A stretch of 64,000 nt of DNA, taken from contig NZ_OZ034983.1 in assembly GCF_964030845.1 (NCBI RefSeq), positions 248,001 to 312,000 on the forward strand, given 5' to 3'. Source of the stretch: Candidatus Fukatsuia endosymbiont of Tuberolachnus salignus. GTDB lineage: Bacteria > Pseudomonadota > Gammaproteobacteria > Enterobacterales > Enterobacteriaceae. Below, piece after piece: positions 31,279-41,720 of this stretch (the first letter of the stretch is position 1; each line of letters opens with the position of its first letter). The position numbers were made by a program, and so were the translations under genes. Below the pieces are notes generated by a model. The model had not been told where the DNA came from, ran no database searches, and saw only the letters and a list, made by a program, of their open reading frames with translations.

Positions 31279-31332
31279 TAGACTTCCTGCAAAACCGAAT
31301 TCACACCACAGGGTAGGTATGCTAGAAGTCTA
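31279..31332. repeat. Short deletion form of R1, copy D
   Basis: 54 bp with ends TAGACTTCCTGCAAAAC and CTAGAAGTCTA but almost none of the R1 interior. It resembles an internal-deletion derivative of the same palindromic element, 57 bases before rnr. Confidence 0.7.
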
Positions 31333-31388
31333 ATGGCGGCCAGGGTGAAATAATAGACCTCTTTGCTGATGACAACGGAGATACTGTA

Positions 31389-33776
31389 ATGTCACAAGAT
31401 CCATTCCTGGAACGAGAAATAGCAAAATATGGTTCTCCTATCCCAAGCCGAGAATTTATTTTGACCCATCTGGCAAGCCGCGAAGCGCCCGCTAGCCGCG
31501 AGGAGATAGCTAAAGAATTCAATTTGTCTGGTGAGGAACCTCTAGAAGCGCTTCGTCGCCGCTTGCGAGCTATGGAGCGTGATGGTCAACTGGTGTTTAC
31601 CCGTCGTCAATGTTATGCCTTACCGGAACGCTTGGATTTACTGCGTGGTACTGTCATCGGTCATCGCGATCGCTATGGTTTTTTACGGCTCGAAGGCCGT
31701 AAAGATGATCTGTATCTCTCTGTAGAACAAATGAAAAAAGCGATTCATGGTGATGAAGTATTGGCTCAGTCTTTGGGGCTTGATCGCAGAGGACGCCGTG
31801 AAGCACGTATTGTCAGGGTATTAGTACCCAAAACCAGCCAGATTGTTGGGCGCTATTTTACCGATGCCAGTACCCGTCTTGGTTTTGTTGTCCCCGATGA
31901 CAGCCGTCTTAGTTTTGATATTATCATCCCTCCTGATGATGTTTGTAACGCCTGTGCAGGCTCTATCGTGGTAGCCGAACTGATCGATCGCCCAACTCCG
32001 CGGACTAAAGCTGTGGGTAAAATCGTTGAAGTGTTAGGAGAAAATATGGGCGCCAGCATGGCGATAGATATTGCTTTGCGTACCCATGAAATCCCTCATG
32101 TATGGCCAATGCAGGTAGAAAAACAGATTGAATCACTGCAAGACCAAGTGCCAGAAGCCGCAAAAAAAGGGCGAGTTGATTTACGCGATTTACCTTTGCT
32201 CACCATAGATGGTGAGGATGCCCGTGATTTTGATGACGCTGTTTATTGCCAACAAGATGATGATAAAAAAAACAGGGGTGGTTGGCGTTTATGGGTCGCG
32301 ATTGCGGATGTAAGTTATTATGTACGCCCGCAAACAGCACTGGACGATGAAGCACGTAGCCGTGGTAACTCTGTTTACTTCCCGTCAGAAGTGATTCCAA
32401 TGCTACCGGAAGTGTTATCCAACGGTTTATGTTCGCTTAATCCACAGGTAGATCGTCTCTGTATGGTTTGTGAAATGACCATTTCTTCAGCAGGCGAACT
32501 CTCCACATATAAATTTTATGAAGCGGTCATGAATTCTCATGCGCGTTTGACCTATACCAAAGTGTGGAAAATTATCGATGGTGAGCAATCTTTGCGTGAC
32601 CAATATCAGCCATTCGTCCCCCATCTGACAGAATTGCACAAGATGTACAAGGCGCTGGATAGAGCGCGGGTTAGACGGGGCGGTATCGCTTTTGAAACGG
32701 AAGAAGCCCGGTTTGTCTTTAACGAAGAACGGCGTATTGAACGTATTGAGCCGCTCGTGCGCAATGATGCTCATAAATTGATTGAAGAGTGTATGATTCT
32801 GGCAAATATTGCCGCCGCCCGTTTTGTAGAAAAACACAAGGAACCGGCGCTATTTCGTGTGCATGATCGTCCGAGCGATGATCATATTGCTGCATTATGC
32901 AGTGTATTGAACGAATTAGGTTTAACCCTGGCGGGTGGCTCAGAGCCGCAACCAAAAGATTACGCCTCATTGATGAACGAAATTTCTCATCGTCCTGATC
33001 ACCAGATGTTGCAAACCATGTTACTGCGTTCGATGAAACAAGCGGTTTATGATCCAGAAAATCGTGGGCATTTCGGATTGGCGTTGGATTCATATGGGCA
33101 TTTCACTTCCCCCATCCGCCGTTATCCTGATCTGATTATGCATCGAGCAATCAAGTGTCAATTGGCCGAAGTACTTGCTCCGCACAAAGAATACTGTACA
33201 CCAACTGGTGGTTGGCACAGTGATCACCAAGAGATGTTACAATTGGGCGTACGTTGCTCAATGACTGAGCGTCGCGCTGATGAGGCCACGCGTAATGTTG
33301 CTGACTGGTTGAAATGCGATTTTATGCGTGATCAAGTCAATAAAGAATTTACAGGTATTATCGCTAATGTCACTGGATTTGGTTTCTTCGTACGCCTGGA
33401 TGATCTTTTTATCGACGGTCTGGTACATGTTTCTAGCTTGGATAATGATTATTATCGTTATGATAATATTGGTCAGCGCTTGATTGGTGAATCATCCGGT
33501 ATGGTGTATCGTCTGGGCGATACAGTGAAGATCCTTGTAGCGGCGGTGCATATGGATGAAAGAAAAATCGATTTTTTCTTAGTTCCAGGCGCATGTAAAC
33601 CGCGTGGTTCAGGTAAAACTGCACGAAAAAAAGCCAAAAAAAATGATACGAAGTCTCTGCGTAACAAGACTTCATCAAAACGTAGCTCTGCCCTGCCAGC
33701 GTCCAAATCAGCAGCCCAGTCAACAGCTAAGTTAGCGACGGTATCCAAACGAATAAGAAAGAAAACATCCAATTAG
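31389..33776 (+). CDS. rnr: Ribonuclease R
   Basis: RNase R is a processive 3'-5' exonuclease that degrades structured RNA and takes part in tmRNA-linked decay. The 795-residue protein has an N-terminal HTH domain, two cold-shock domains (about 85-230), the RNB catalytic domain with [17 protein letters not shown], an S1 domain ([18 protein letters not shown]) and a Lys/Ser-rich tail. Slightly shorter than E. coli (813), mostly in the tail. ATG at 31389 has GGAG 9 bases upstream. In E. coli rlmB follows; here ilvC does. Confidence 0.97.
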   Translation: MSQDPFLEREIAKYGSPIPSREFILTHLASREAPASREEIAKEFNLSGEEPLEALRRRLRAMERDGQLVFTRRQCYALPERLDLLRGTVIGHRDRYGFLRLEGRKDDLYLSVEQMKKAIHGDEVLAQSLGLDRRGRREARIVRVLVPKTSQIVGRYFTDASTRLGFVVPDDSRLSFDIIIPPDDVCNACAGSIVVAELIDRPTPRTKAVGKIVEVLGENMGASMAIDIALRTHEIPHVWPMQVEKQIESLQDQVPEAAKKGRVDLRDLPLLTIDGEDARDFDDAVYCQQDDDKKNRGGWRLWVAIADVSYYVRPQTALDDEARSRGNSVYFPSEVIPMLPEVLSNGLCSLNPQVDRLCMVCEMTISSAGELSTYKFYEAVMNSHARLTYTKVWKIIDGEQSLRDQYQPFVPHLTELHKMYKALDRARVRRGGIAFETEEARFVFNEERRIERIEPLVRNDAHKLIEECMILANIAAARFVEKHKEPALFRVHDRPSDDHIAALCSVLNELGLTLAGGSEPQPKDYASLMNEISHRPDHQMLQTMLLRSMKQAVYDPENRGHFGLALDSYGHFTSPIRRYPDLIMHRAIKCQLAEVLAPHKEYCTPTGGWHSDHQEMLQLGVRCSMTERRADEATRNVADWLKCDFMRDQVNKEFTGIIANVTGFGFFVRLDDLFIDGLVHVSSLDNDYYRYDNIGQRLIGESSGMVYRLGDTVKILVAAVHMDERKIDFFLVPGACKPRGSGKTARKKAKKNDTKSLRNKTSSKRSSALPASKSAAQSTAKLATVSKRIRKKTSN

Positions 33777-33799
33777 AACTTATACAAAAAAGGAAGATT

Positions 33800-35277
33800 A
33801 TGACTAACTATTTTAATACCTTGACTTTGAATCAAAAACTGTCGCAATTAGGTAAATGTCGTTTTATGAAGCGCGACGAATTTGCCGATGAAGCGAATTA
33901 TCTCAAAGGAAAAAAATAGTGATAATTGGCTGTGGCGCACAAGGACTTAACCAGGGGTTAAATATGAGGGATTCCGGTTTAGTGGTCACTTATGCCCTGC
34001 GTGAAGAAGCGATCACAGAACAGCGCCTCTCATGGCGTAACGCTACCGAAAATGGTTTTACAGTAGGTAGTTATCAAGAATTAGTCCCACAGGCGGATTT
34101 GGTGATTAATTTAACGCCAGATAAACAACATTCCTCAGTCGTACAGGCGGTGCAACCACTGATGAAACAGGGTGCAACACTGGGCTATGCTCATGGTTTT
34201 AATATCGTGGAAATGGGTGAGCAGGTGCGTCAAGATATCACTGTTGTCATGGTGGCCCCGAAATGCCCTGGTAGCGAAGTGCGCGAAGAATACAAACGCG
34301 GTTTTGGTGTGCCAACCTTGATTGCGGTGCATCCTGAAAATGATCCCAAAGGCGATGGCATATTGATAGCTAAAGCTTGGGCTGTGGCAACGGGGGGACA
34401 TCGTGCGGGTGTGCTGGAATCCTCTTTTGTTGCGGAAGTGAAATCGGATCTGATGGGTGAACAAACCATTTTGTGTGGTATGTTGCAGGCCGGCTCTCTG
34501 TTGTGTTTCGAAAAATTGGTTGCTGAAGGTAGCAGTGATGCTTACGCGAGAAAATTGATTCAATTTGGTTGGGAAACCATTACTGAAGCGCTGAAACAAG
34601 GCGGTATCACGCTGATGATGGATCGTTTGTCGAATCCGGCAAAATTGAGGGCATTTGCTTTAGCCAAACAGTTAAAAGATATTATGGCGCCATTATTCCG
34701 TAAACATATGGATGACATTATTTCAGGCGAGTTTGCTAGTGACATGATGGCTGATTGGGCTGCAAACGACGAAAAATTGTTACAATGGCGTGCTGATACC
34801 GGTAAAACGGCTTTCGAGAACGCCCCTGAATACCAGGAAAAAATCGCGGAACAAGAGTATTTTGATCAGGGTGTATTGATGATTGCAATGGTGAAAGCGG
34901 GGGTTGAACTAGCATTTGAAACCATGGTCAGCACTGGTATTATTGCTGAGTCGGCTTATTATGAATCACTGCATGAACTGCCATTAATTGCTAACACCAT
35001 TGCCCGTAAGCGCCTGTATGAAATGAACGTGATAATTTCTGATACAGCTGAATATGGTAATTATCTATTTGCCAATGCCGCCATCACTTTACTGAAGGAG
35101 AAATTCATGCCCTCGCTGCAAAGCGGTGATCTGGGTAGCAGAGTAGTGAATACTGCCGTCGATAATGCACAATTACGGGATATCAATGATGCTATCCGTC
35201 ATCATCCGATTGAGCTGATTGGTCGTGAACTACGTGGTTATATGAAGGACATGAAACGTATCGCTGTAGCAAATTGA
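33800..35277 (+). CDS. ilvC: Ketol-acid reductoisomerase, split by a one-base poly-A deletion
   Basis: IlvC catalyses the NADPH-dependent second step of isoleucine and valine synthesis. AAGGAAG precedes ATG 33800; codons 1-39 match E. coli (NYFNTL, LGKCRFM, RDEFAD, YLKGKK) and then hit TAG at 33917. A +1 change gives [16 protein letters not shown] and an open frame to 35277, ending DMKRIAVAN. The cause is an A run of seven (33910-33916) where eight are needed. All else looks intact: the Rossmann GCGAQG, APKCPG and the metal-binding DLMGEQTIL. Transcript slippage on the A run could rescue some enzyme; otherwise it is a very young pseudogene. ilvY is absent next to it. Confidence 0.95.
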
Positions 35278-35310
35278 CCTACCTTTTTATCTATTGAGTC
35301 ACTGAATACC

Positions 35311-37344
35311 ATGCAATCAAATCCTCGGGAGCTAAACCCTAGACAGCAACAAGCGGTCGAATTTGTCACAGGACCTTGCCTGGTACTTGCCGGTGCCGGC
35401 TCAGGAAAAACCCGAGTGATTATCAATAAAATCGCTTACTTAATCCGTCATTGCGGTTATCAGCAGCGCCATATTGCTGCGGTGACTTTCACCAATAAAG
35501 CGGCGCGTGAAATGAAAGAACGGATCGCGCAGACCCTAGGGAAAAAAGAAACACGTGGCTTAATCATCTCAACCTTCCATACATTAGGGCTGGAAATTAT
35601 TAGGCGAGAATACGTAGCGTTGGGAATAAAAGCGAATTTTTCACTGTTTGATGCTCACGATCAGATGGCATTGCTAAAAGAGCTTACCCAACAATGGGTT
35701 GCAGAAGACAAAACGCAACTACAACAACTTATCACGCGTATTTCTGATTGGAAAAATGAATTGCAGGATCCCCTCACGGCGGTAGCTCAGGCTCGTTGCC
35801 CACAGGATAAGCTGTTTGCCGATTGTTATTCCTTGTACGATGCGCATCTTAAAGCCTGTAATGTGTTGGATTTTGACGATTTAATTTCGTTACCTACTTT
35901 ATTATTGAAAAATAATCAGGAAGTACGTGAACGTTGGCAAAATCGATTGCGTTATCTGCTGGTGGATGAATATCAGGATACCAATAGCAGCCAATATCAA
36001 ATGGTTAAATTGTTGGCCGGCAATCGCGCGTGTTTTACTGTGGTGGGTGATGATGATCAATCAATTTATTCTTGGCGGGGTGCTAGACCGCAAAATATGC
36101 AACGGCTGAATGAAGATTTTCCACAGTTGCAAGTGATCAAACTGGAGCAGAATTATCGCTCTTCGGGACGAATTCTTAACGTTGCTAATATCCTGATCGC
36201 CAATAATCCCCATATTTTTGAAAAACAGCTTTTTTCTGCACTGGCTTATGGTGAGGTATTAAAAGTTATTACCGCCAATAACGAAAATAATGAAGCTGAA
36301 CGGGTGGTGGGTGAGCTAATCACACATCACTTTGTCAACAAAACACGTTATCGCGATTACGCTATTTTGTATCGAGGGAATCACCAATCACGGTTGCTGG
36401 AAAAAGCGCTAATACAAAATCGTATCCCTTGTCGAATTTCTGGCGGTGATTCTTTTTTTTCTCGACCTGAAATTAAAGATATTCTTGCTTATCTACGAGT
36501 GTTGACTAATCCTGAAGACGACAGTGCATTTTTACGCATCGTGAATACGCCTAAACGTGAGATCGGTTCAGTAACTGTCCAAAAATTAGGCGAGTGGGCG
36601 AGTTTACGTAACAAAAGTCTGTTTTATGCTAGCTGTGATCTGGGGTTAACTCAGCATCTTAGCGGTCGTGGTCTGGAATCACTACAACACTTTACTCAAT
36701 GGATGGCCGGGATTATACCGCTGGTGGAGCGAGATCCGAATGCAGCAGTACGGTTTTTGCGCAATGGTATCGACTATGAAAACTGGCTGTGTGCGACCTC
36801 TCCTAGCCCACTCGCCGCAGAAATGCGCATAAAAAATATCAATCTGTTGTTTGGGTGGATGAGCGAAATGTTGGCAGGTTCTGATCTGCATGAGGCAATG
36901 ACGCTAGCACAGGTAGTCACACGTTTTACTTTACGTGACATGATGGAAAAGAACGACAGTAACGAAGAAGATGATCAGGTGCAATTGATGACTCTACATG
37001 CGTCTAAAGGGCTGGAATTTCCTTATGTGTTTTTAGTCGGGATGGAAGAGGGGTTACTGCCGCATCAAAATAGTATTGATGGAGGCAATGTGGATGAAGA
37101 ACGGCGTTTGGCCTACGTGGGTATTACCCGGGCGCAGCGAGAGCTATTTTTCACCTTATGCAAGGAGCGGCGTCAATATGGCGAGCCGATACTCTCTGAA
37201 CCCAGTCGTTTCCTGCTGGAGTTACCGCAGGACGATCTTGACTGGGAATCAGAGCGAAAAGTGGTGACTCCAGAAGAAAGGATCAGCAAAGGGCTGTCTC
37301 ATTTGGCACGGCTGCGCGCTCAGTTGGCGGATGCCAAAAAATAA
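35311..37344 (+). CDS. rep: ATP-dependent DNA helicase Rep
   Basis: Rep is a 3'-5' SF1A helicase that helps replication forks pass bound proteins. The 677-residue protein has Walker [22 protein letters not shown], the DEYQDTN box, [21 protein letters not shown] and [10 protein letters not shown]. Full length compared with E. coli (673). It follows ilvC by 33 bases, as in E. coli but without ppiC, and is convergent with ftsX. Confidence 0.97.
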   Translation: MQSNPRELNPRQQQAVEFVTGPCLVLAGAGSGKTRVIINKIAYLIRHCGYQQRHIAAVTFTNKAAREMKERIAQTLGKKETRGLIISTFHTLGLEIIRREYVALGIKANFSLFDAHDQMALLKELTQQWVAEDKTQLQQLITRISDWKNELQDPLTAVAQARCPQDKLFADCYSLYDAHLKACNVLDFDDLISLPTLLLKNNQEVRERWQNRLRYLLVDEYQDTNSSQYQMVKLLAGNRACFTVVGDDDQSIYSWRGARPQNMQRLNEDFPQLQVIKLEQNYRSSGRILNVANILIANNPHIFEKQLFSALAYGEVLKVITANNENNEAERVVGELITHHFVNKTRYRDYAILYRGNHQSRLLEKALIQNRIPCRISGGDSFFSRPEIKDILAYLRVLTNPEDDSAFLRIVNTPKREIGSVTVQKLGEWASLRNKSLFYASCDLGLTQHLSGRGLESLQHFTQWMAGIIPLVERDPNAAVRFLRNGIDYENWLCATSPSPLAAEMRIKNINLLFGWMSEMLAGSDLHEAMTLAQVVTRFTLRDMMEKNDSNEEDDQVQLMTLHASKGLEFPYVFLVGMEEGLLPHQNSIDGGNVDEERRLAYVGITRAQRELFFTLCKERRQYGEPILSEPSRFLLELPQDDLDWESERKVVTPEERISKGLSHLARLRAQLADAKK

Positions 37345-37394
37345 TCGTTATAATGATGTTCAAACGAGGAAAATCCTATATATTTCATGGTTAT

Positions 37395-38339
37395 TTACTG
37401 TGGTGTAAATCGACGCAAATGTTCTATTGTCGCTAACCAGGCGGCCAGCCAACCGATCATGGCAGAAATAAGCAGTAATAATAGACTTTCATCCCAGCTA
37501 AGCCCCTGTAAACTAAAAGCCGTTCCAAAGACACTGGCCACCTGTGTCACCACCCCGCCTAGTTTCCATACTAGCGCGCTAGATAAAACTAACGATAATG
37601 TTGCACCGCCCAGGCCCAATATAACACCGCCATTGAGGAAGGGTCGTAAAATAAATCCATCAGTGGCACCAATTAGTTTCATCACATTGATCGTGTCACG
37701 ACGGCTGAAAATACTTAAACGCACACTGTTACCGATCACCAAAAATACCGCAACCACCATCAATACACCCACTATTGCAACTATTTGACCGATTAGCCCA
37801 GTTAGTGCGGTTAAGCGAGCAAACCAGCTATCATCCATACGAACTTCTGCTACACCTATCACTTTACTTACTCGTTCGCGCAGAGTATGTAACATTTCTG
37901 AACTCTGAAAATTCAGTTTCGGTGTGATTATCGCGACTGCAGGCAATGGATTTTCTTCCAACATATCCAACGCCCCGCCAAAACCAGACCAGTTACGAAA
38001 TTCGCTGACTGTTTCTTCTCGTGACAGATAATTCACTTTTTCAACTCCAGGCTCGGCTTTTAGTACAGTGATCACCTTTTCGGCAGCAGCATCATTGAGT
38101 GTTTTATCTAAATAAACGGTAAGCTGGGGCATGGGATACCATTGGGTGGCAGCCTGATGAATATTTTTCCAGACGATATAACACACACTTGGCAAAGTAA
38201 GCGAAATGGTAATCACCATTACCGTCAGTAACGTTGCCAGTGGTTGGCGCAACATATCCGTTAATGCATTTTTCCAGGCATATCGCCACTGAACATGCCA
38301 GCCTCCTCGTAGCGCCTTTATTTTCGCATTATTCGTCAT
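37395..38339 (-). CDS. ftsX: Cell division protein FtsX
   Basis: FtsX is the membrane partner of FtsE; the complex activates periplasmic amidases through EnvC at the septum. The 314-residue protein has a cytoplasmic N-terminus, four membrane helices (about 35-57, 185-210, 235-255, 285-305) and a periplasmic domain after the first. It is shorter than E. coli FtsX (352), mainly at the N-terminus. Its start overlaps the ftsE stop by 11 bases. rpoH does not follow; rep does. Confidence 0.95.
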   Translation of the reverse strand: MTNNAKIKALRGGWHVQWRYAWKNALTDMLRQPLATLLTVMVITISLTLPSVCYIVWKNIHQAATQWYPMPQLTVYLDKTLNDAAAEKVITVLKAEPGVEKVNYLSREETVSEFRNWSGFGGALDMLEENPLPAVAIITPKLNFQSSEMLHTLRERVSKVIGVAEVRMDDSWFARLTALTGLIGQIVAIVGVLMVVAVFLVIGNSVRLSIFSRRDTINVMKLIGATDGFILRPFLNGGVILGLGGATLSLVLSSALVWKLGGVVTQVASVFGTAFSLQGLSWDESLLLLLISAMIGWLAAWLATIEHLRRFTPQ

Positions 38340-38997
38340 GATGCGCTCCTGACATTCGCCCTTGACTTAATGTCAGAACTGGATATTTTCGCCGGGCGAT
38401 CAATGAAGTATCATGAGTGGCGACCAATACAGTAACGCCCACACGGTTGAATTCTTCGAACAGCCGAATGATCCCTTGTGACAGGCTGTCATCCAGGTTA
38501 CCTGTTGGTTCATCCGCCAATAACACCGCGGGTTTGTTCACCACGGCACGAGCAATACCCACCCGTTGTTGTTCACCACCAGAAAGCTGGATAGGAAAAT
38601 TTTTGGCTTTATCCAACAAATCCACTTTATCCAGGGCAGCGGACACCCGCCGACGGATATCTTCGATGCTGGCACCGACAATAATCAGTGGCATAGCCAC
38701 ATTGTCATACACCGTCTGATCCAGTAACAAATGATGATCTTGAAAAATCATTCCGATTTGACGGCGTAGGAAAGGTACTTCATGGTTTTTCAGGCGACTA
38801 ATATCGTGACCATCAAACCAGATGTGACCGGCATTGGGTCGTTCGATACCACAAATGAGCTTCAACAAGGTACTTTTACCGGCACCAGAATGACCGGTCA
38901 AAAATGTCATTTTCGCCCGCTGTAGGTGAAAATCTACTCCTTGCAGTGCCTGTCGCCCTCCGAGGTACGCTTTACTGACCTGTTCAAAACGAATCAT
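38329..38997 (-). CDS. ftsE: Cell division ATPase FtsE
   Basis: FtsE is the cytoplasmic ATPase of FtsEX. The 222-residue protein has Walker [10 protein letters not shown], signature LSGGEQQR, Walker B LLADEPTG and H-loop VATHD. It starts five bases after the ftsY stop and overlaps ftsX, forming the usual ftsYEX operon. Confidence 0.97.
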   Translation of the reverse strand: MIRFEQVSKAYLGGRQALQGVDFHLQRAKMTFLTGHSGAGKSTLLKLICGIERPNAGHIWFDGHDISRLKNHEVPFLRRQIGMIFQDHHLLLDQTVYDNVAMPLIIVGASIEDIRRRVSAALDKVDLLDKAKNFPIQLSGGEQQRVGIARAVVNKPAVLLADEPTGNLDDSLSQGIIRLFEEFNRVGVTVLVATHDTSLIARRKYPVLTLSQGRMSGAHHDE

Positions 38998-39002
38998 GGG
39001 TA

Positions 39003-40139
39003 TTAATCCTCTTGAGCAAAAAGAGCCTCAATAAAATCGTCAGCCTTGAATGGCCGTAAGTCTTCGACGCCTTCACCAACACCAATATAACGAATAGGTA
39101 TGCCGAACTGATCCGCGATGGCAAAAATTACCCCGCCTTTCGCACTGCCATCGAGTTTGGTCAAGCTAATTCCGGTTAAACCTACGGCTTCATTAAATAG
39201 TTTTGCCTGGCTGATCGCATTTTGTCCGGTGCTAGCATCCAACGTCAGCATAATTTCGTGGGGAGCATCAGCGTCCAGCTTTTTCATTACCTTGACTATT
39301 TTTTTCAGCTCTTCCATCAAATGGGCTTTATTTTGCAAACGTCCCGCAGTATCTGCTAGCAACACATCAATACTACGTGCTTTAGCTGCCTGAAATGCGT
39401 CGAAAATGACTGAAGCAGAGTCAGCACCGGTATGTTGTGCCACGACGGCAACCTTATTACGTTCACCCCATATCTGCAATTGTTCAACAGCAGCAGCGCG
39501 AAAAGTATCACCTGCAGCCAGCATGACTGATTTGCCTTGCGACTGAAACTCGTGTGCCAATTTACCTATGGTGGTCGTTTTGCCAACACCGTTAACTCCA
39601 ACCATTAAAATAACGTACGGAGCCTTGCCCGTTATATCCAGTGGTTTATCAACTCTAGCAAGAATTTCAGACATTTCCTCTTTCAGCTTAATGTATAGCG
39701 TCTCGGCGTCTTTTAACTGCTTACGATCGGCATGAGCAGTCAGTGAAATGATGATCTTACGTGTGGTGTCTACACCTACATCGGCAATCAGCAGTTTTTC
39801 TTCTAGCTGCTCAAACAAATCATCATCAATTTTTTTACCGCGAAAAAAGCCAATGAAACTGGAACCAATATTTTCTTTGGTTTTCAATAGACTACGTTTT
39901 AGACGAGCAAAGAAACTTTCTTTGTTTGGCCGTTTCTGCTCTTGTTGCGTTATTGGCTCAATATGAACGTCAACGGATTGCTTCAGTTCTTTATCGATGT
40001 CGCTACCCGTTTTTTCATCACTTTGCGTCGGGAGCACCATGTCAACAGCAGGCTCTTGAGGTTGTTCTGTTGTTTGCTGTTCACTGTGACGGCCAAGACC
40101 TAGCCACGAAAAAAGCCCAGGTTTTTTTTCTTTTGCCAT
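39003..40139 (-). CDS. ftsY: Signal recognition particle receptor FtsY
   Basis: FtsY docks the signal recognition particle at the inner membrane. The 378-residue protein has a short acidic A domain (about 1-85), then the NG GTPase: GVNGVGKTTT, DTFRAAAVEQL, LADTAGRLQ and LTKLDGSAKGG. E. coli FtsY has 497 residues; the difference is the A domain, which varies in length. Start at 40139 (MAKEKKPGLFSWL) rather than the frame start at 40169. Confidence 0.96.
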   Translation of the reverse strand: MAKEKKPGLFSWLGLGRHSEQQTTEQPQEPAVDMVLPTQSDEKTGSDIDKELKQSVDVHIEPITQQEQKRPNKESFFARLKRSLLKTKENIGSSFIGFFRGKKIDDDLFEQLEEKLLIADVGVDTTRKIIISLTAHADRKQLKDAETLYIKLKEEMSEILARVDKPLDITGKAPYVILMVGVNGVGKTTTIGKLAHEFQSQGKSVMLAAGDTFRAAAVEQLQIWGERNKVAVVAQHTGADSASVIFDAFQAAKARSIDVLLADTAGRLQNKAHLMEELKKIVKVMKKLDADAPHEIMLTLDASTGQNAISQAKLFNEAVGLTGISLTKLDGSAKGGVIFAIADQFGIPIRYIGVGEGVEDLRPFKADDFIEALFAQED

Positions 40140-40183
40140 TGGCAGTTGCACTCCTAGTGTTCGGATCATGGCTGATATAAAGT

Positions 40184-40299
40184 TAGACTTCTTGCAAAAT
40201 CTACTACGTGCTGCAAATTCTGCGTTACGTGGTGCCTAGTCAGTCTACCATTTTCCATGCCACAGCAACTAGGGTGAGTCAATTGTTTTGTAAGAAGTG
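40184..40299. repeat. Dispersed palindromic repeat R1, copy E
   Basis: Starts TAGACTTCTTGCAAAATC with TGCAAATTCTGCGTTACG inside, and ends near GTTTTGTAAGAAGTG. It lies between divergent ftsY and rsmD and so fills their shared promoter region. Confidence 0.8.
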
Positions 40300-40371
40300 T
40301 TATTTAAGCCTTCCTTACACAGTACAGTCATCGGTAGAATGGCGGCCAACTTTCTTATCTCTCCACGTAAA

Positions 40372-40977
40372 ATGGCAAAAAAATTACAATCTACCTCCTC
40401 GGGGAAAGTTCGTATCATTGGTGGCAAATGGCGTGGCCGTAGACTGCCAGTACTTGCTGGCCAGGGGCTGCGTCCCACGACGGATAGAGTGAGAGAAACC
40501 CTCTTCAACTGGCTTGCTCCTATGATTCAAGGGTGTCGTTGTCTAGATTGCTTCGCTGGCAGTGGTGTATTGGGACTGGAGGCCCTATCCCGTTATGCGG
40601 CAGCAGCAACCCTACTGGAGTCAGAACAGCATGTCGTGCGTCAATTGATAAGTAATTTGGATTTATTAAAAGCAGAAAATGGGCAGGTGATCCACACTGA
40701 TACACTGAACTGGTTAACACAACTCGGCCAACCCTACGATTTGGTGTTTTTGGATCCTCCTTTTCGTCGTGGTTTGCTGGCTGCAAGCGCGCATCTACTA
40801 GAGCAAAAAAATTGGTTGGCTGATGAAGCATGGATTTATGTTGAGACAGAGGTAGAAAACATAGCCATAGACTTTCCCACCAATTGGCAATTACACCGGG
40901 AAAAAACTGCCGGACAGGTTGTTTATAGATTGTATATTCGTCATCTTTTGATACTGGAGCAAGAAAATGTGGATTAA
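40372..40977 (+). CDS. rsmD: 16S rRNA G966 N2-methyltransferase
   Basis: RsmD methylates G966 of 16S rRNA. The 201-residue protein has VRIIGGKWRGRRLPV, LRPTTDRVRETLFNW, the SAM-binding DCFAGSGVLGLEALSR and the catalytic VFLDPPFRRG. I chose ATG 40372 (MAKKLQ), which matches the family's start; the frame is open back to 40297 with another ATG at 40339 and neither has a clear Shine-Dalgarno. It is divergent from ftsY and overlaps the next gene by 11 bases. Confidence 0.94.
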   Translation: MAKKLQSTSSGKVRIIGGKWRGRRLPVLAGQGLRPTTDRVRETLFNWLAPMIQGCRCLDCFAGSGVLGLEALSRYAAAATLLESEQHVVRQLISNLDLLKAENGQVIHTDTLNWLTQLGQPYDLVFLDPPFRRGLLAASAHLLEQKNWLADEAWIYVETEVENIAIDFPTNWQLHREKTAGQVVYRLYIRHLLILEQENVD

Positions 40978-41239
40978 TTTCGGTCGATTATTAATGTTAA
41001 CAACATGGGGATTTTTATTATTAAATCTTTTTCGTTTTTTTCCTAAACCTTTAAGATACTTTATCGATGTTGCCATGATATTTATGATGCTGATGCATGG
41101 ATTACAACTAGCACTATTGAGATCAACCCAACCCAAGGATCAGCCAATTAGTGGATGGCAACAGACTAAGATTTTTATTTTTGGTGTCTTTGAGCTGTTG
41201 GCTTGGCAAAAAAAACAACTCCAGTTACCTAAAAAATAA
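40967..41239 (+). CDS. yhhL: DUF1145 family membrane protein
   Basis: A 90-residue protein with two membrane helices (about 7-25 and 33-50) and a basic C-terminus. Family and position, right after rsmD, match E. coli YhhL. Function is unknown. Its ATG lies inside the end of rsmD, suggesting coupled translation. Confidence 0.85.
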   Translation: MWINFGRLLMLTTWGFLLLNLFRFFPKPLRYFIDVAMIFMMLMHGLQLALLRSTQPKDQPISGWQQTKIFIFGVFELLAWQKKQLQLPKK

Positions 41240-41469
41240 TGCGTTTTTCTTCGGTTGAGGATCAGTATTTAAAGTAGATGAGGAGATTATCTGATGTCAA
41301 TGGATTCAGATCCTCAATCTATGTTTGATCTACCGTAGCGGATAATCATTTTTGCATTTTGCATAAAACTGGCGTAGTATTTTGAAAAGTGTGCGTGCTT
41401 TTAAAATATTTTTATATACCTATCACGATTTGTTCATCCCAAAATCCATTTTTACACATGCAGTCAAAG

Positions 41470-41672
41470 TGGAAACCGTTTTTCGCCGTTATTTTTAAAT
41501 TAAATTTTTTAAAATTTGTCTCCTTTGTTGATACGTCGTCAAAAATCAGCGTAAAATATTTATTTATTTATTTATTTATTTATTTATTTCATTATATACA
41601 AAAAATCACTGTGTTTTTCCGCCAATTTTTTCCTTATATGAGCGTTATTCATGACGAGTTTTCACAGCCTCT
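41470..41672. repeat. Degenerate R2 repeat upstream of the toxin gene
   Basis: On the minus strand this reads as a diverged R2: GAGGCTGTGAAAACTCGTC, then AAGGAAAAAATTGGCGGAAA, then TTTTTGACGACGTATCA. A tetranucleotide tract is embedded in it. It ends about 50 bases before the toxin start codon, so it may include or displace the promoter. The flanking stretch 41240-41469 shows no gene. Confidence 0.6.
41557..41589. repeat. (TATT)8 tetranucleotide tract
   Basis: Eight perfect TATT units plus one T, ending 131 bases before the toxin start. Tracts of this kind change length by slipped-strand mispairing and can alter promoter spacing. Whether it affects transcription here is inference. Confidence 0.95.
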
Positions 41673-41720
41673 TAAATAAATCACAACATACTTAAACCAG
41701 AAAAAATGGAATAGAAAATA

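Noticed and set aside
33431..33723. Minus-strand ORFs within the rnr 3' end
   Set aside because: Shadows of the Lys/Ser-rich rnr tail.
41557..41589. Tandem repeats considered as a CRISPR array
   Set aside because: Units are four bases with no spacers; no CRISPR array or cas gene is visible in the window.
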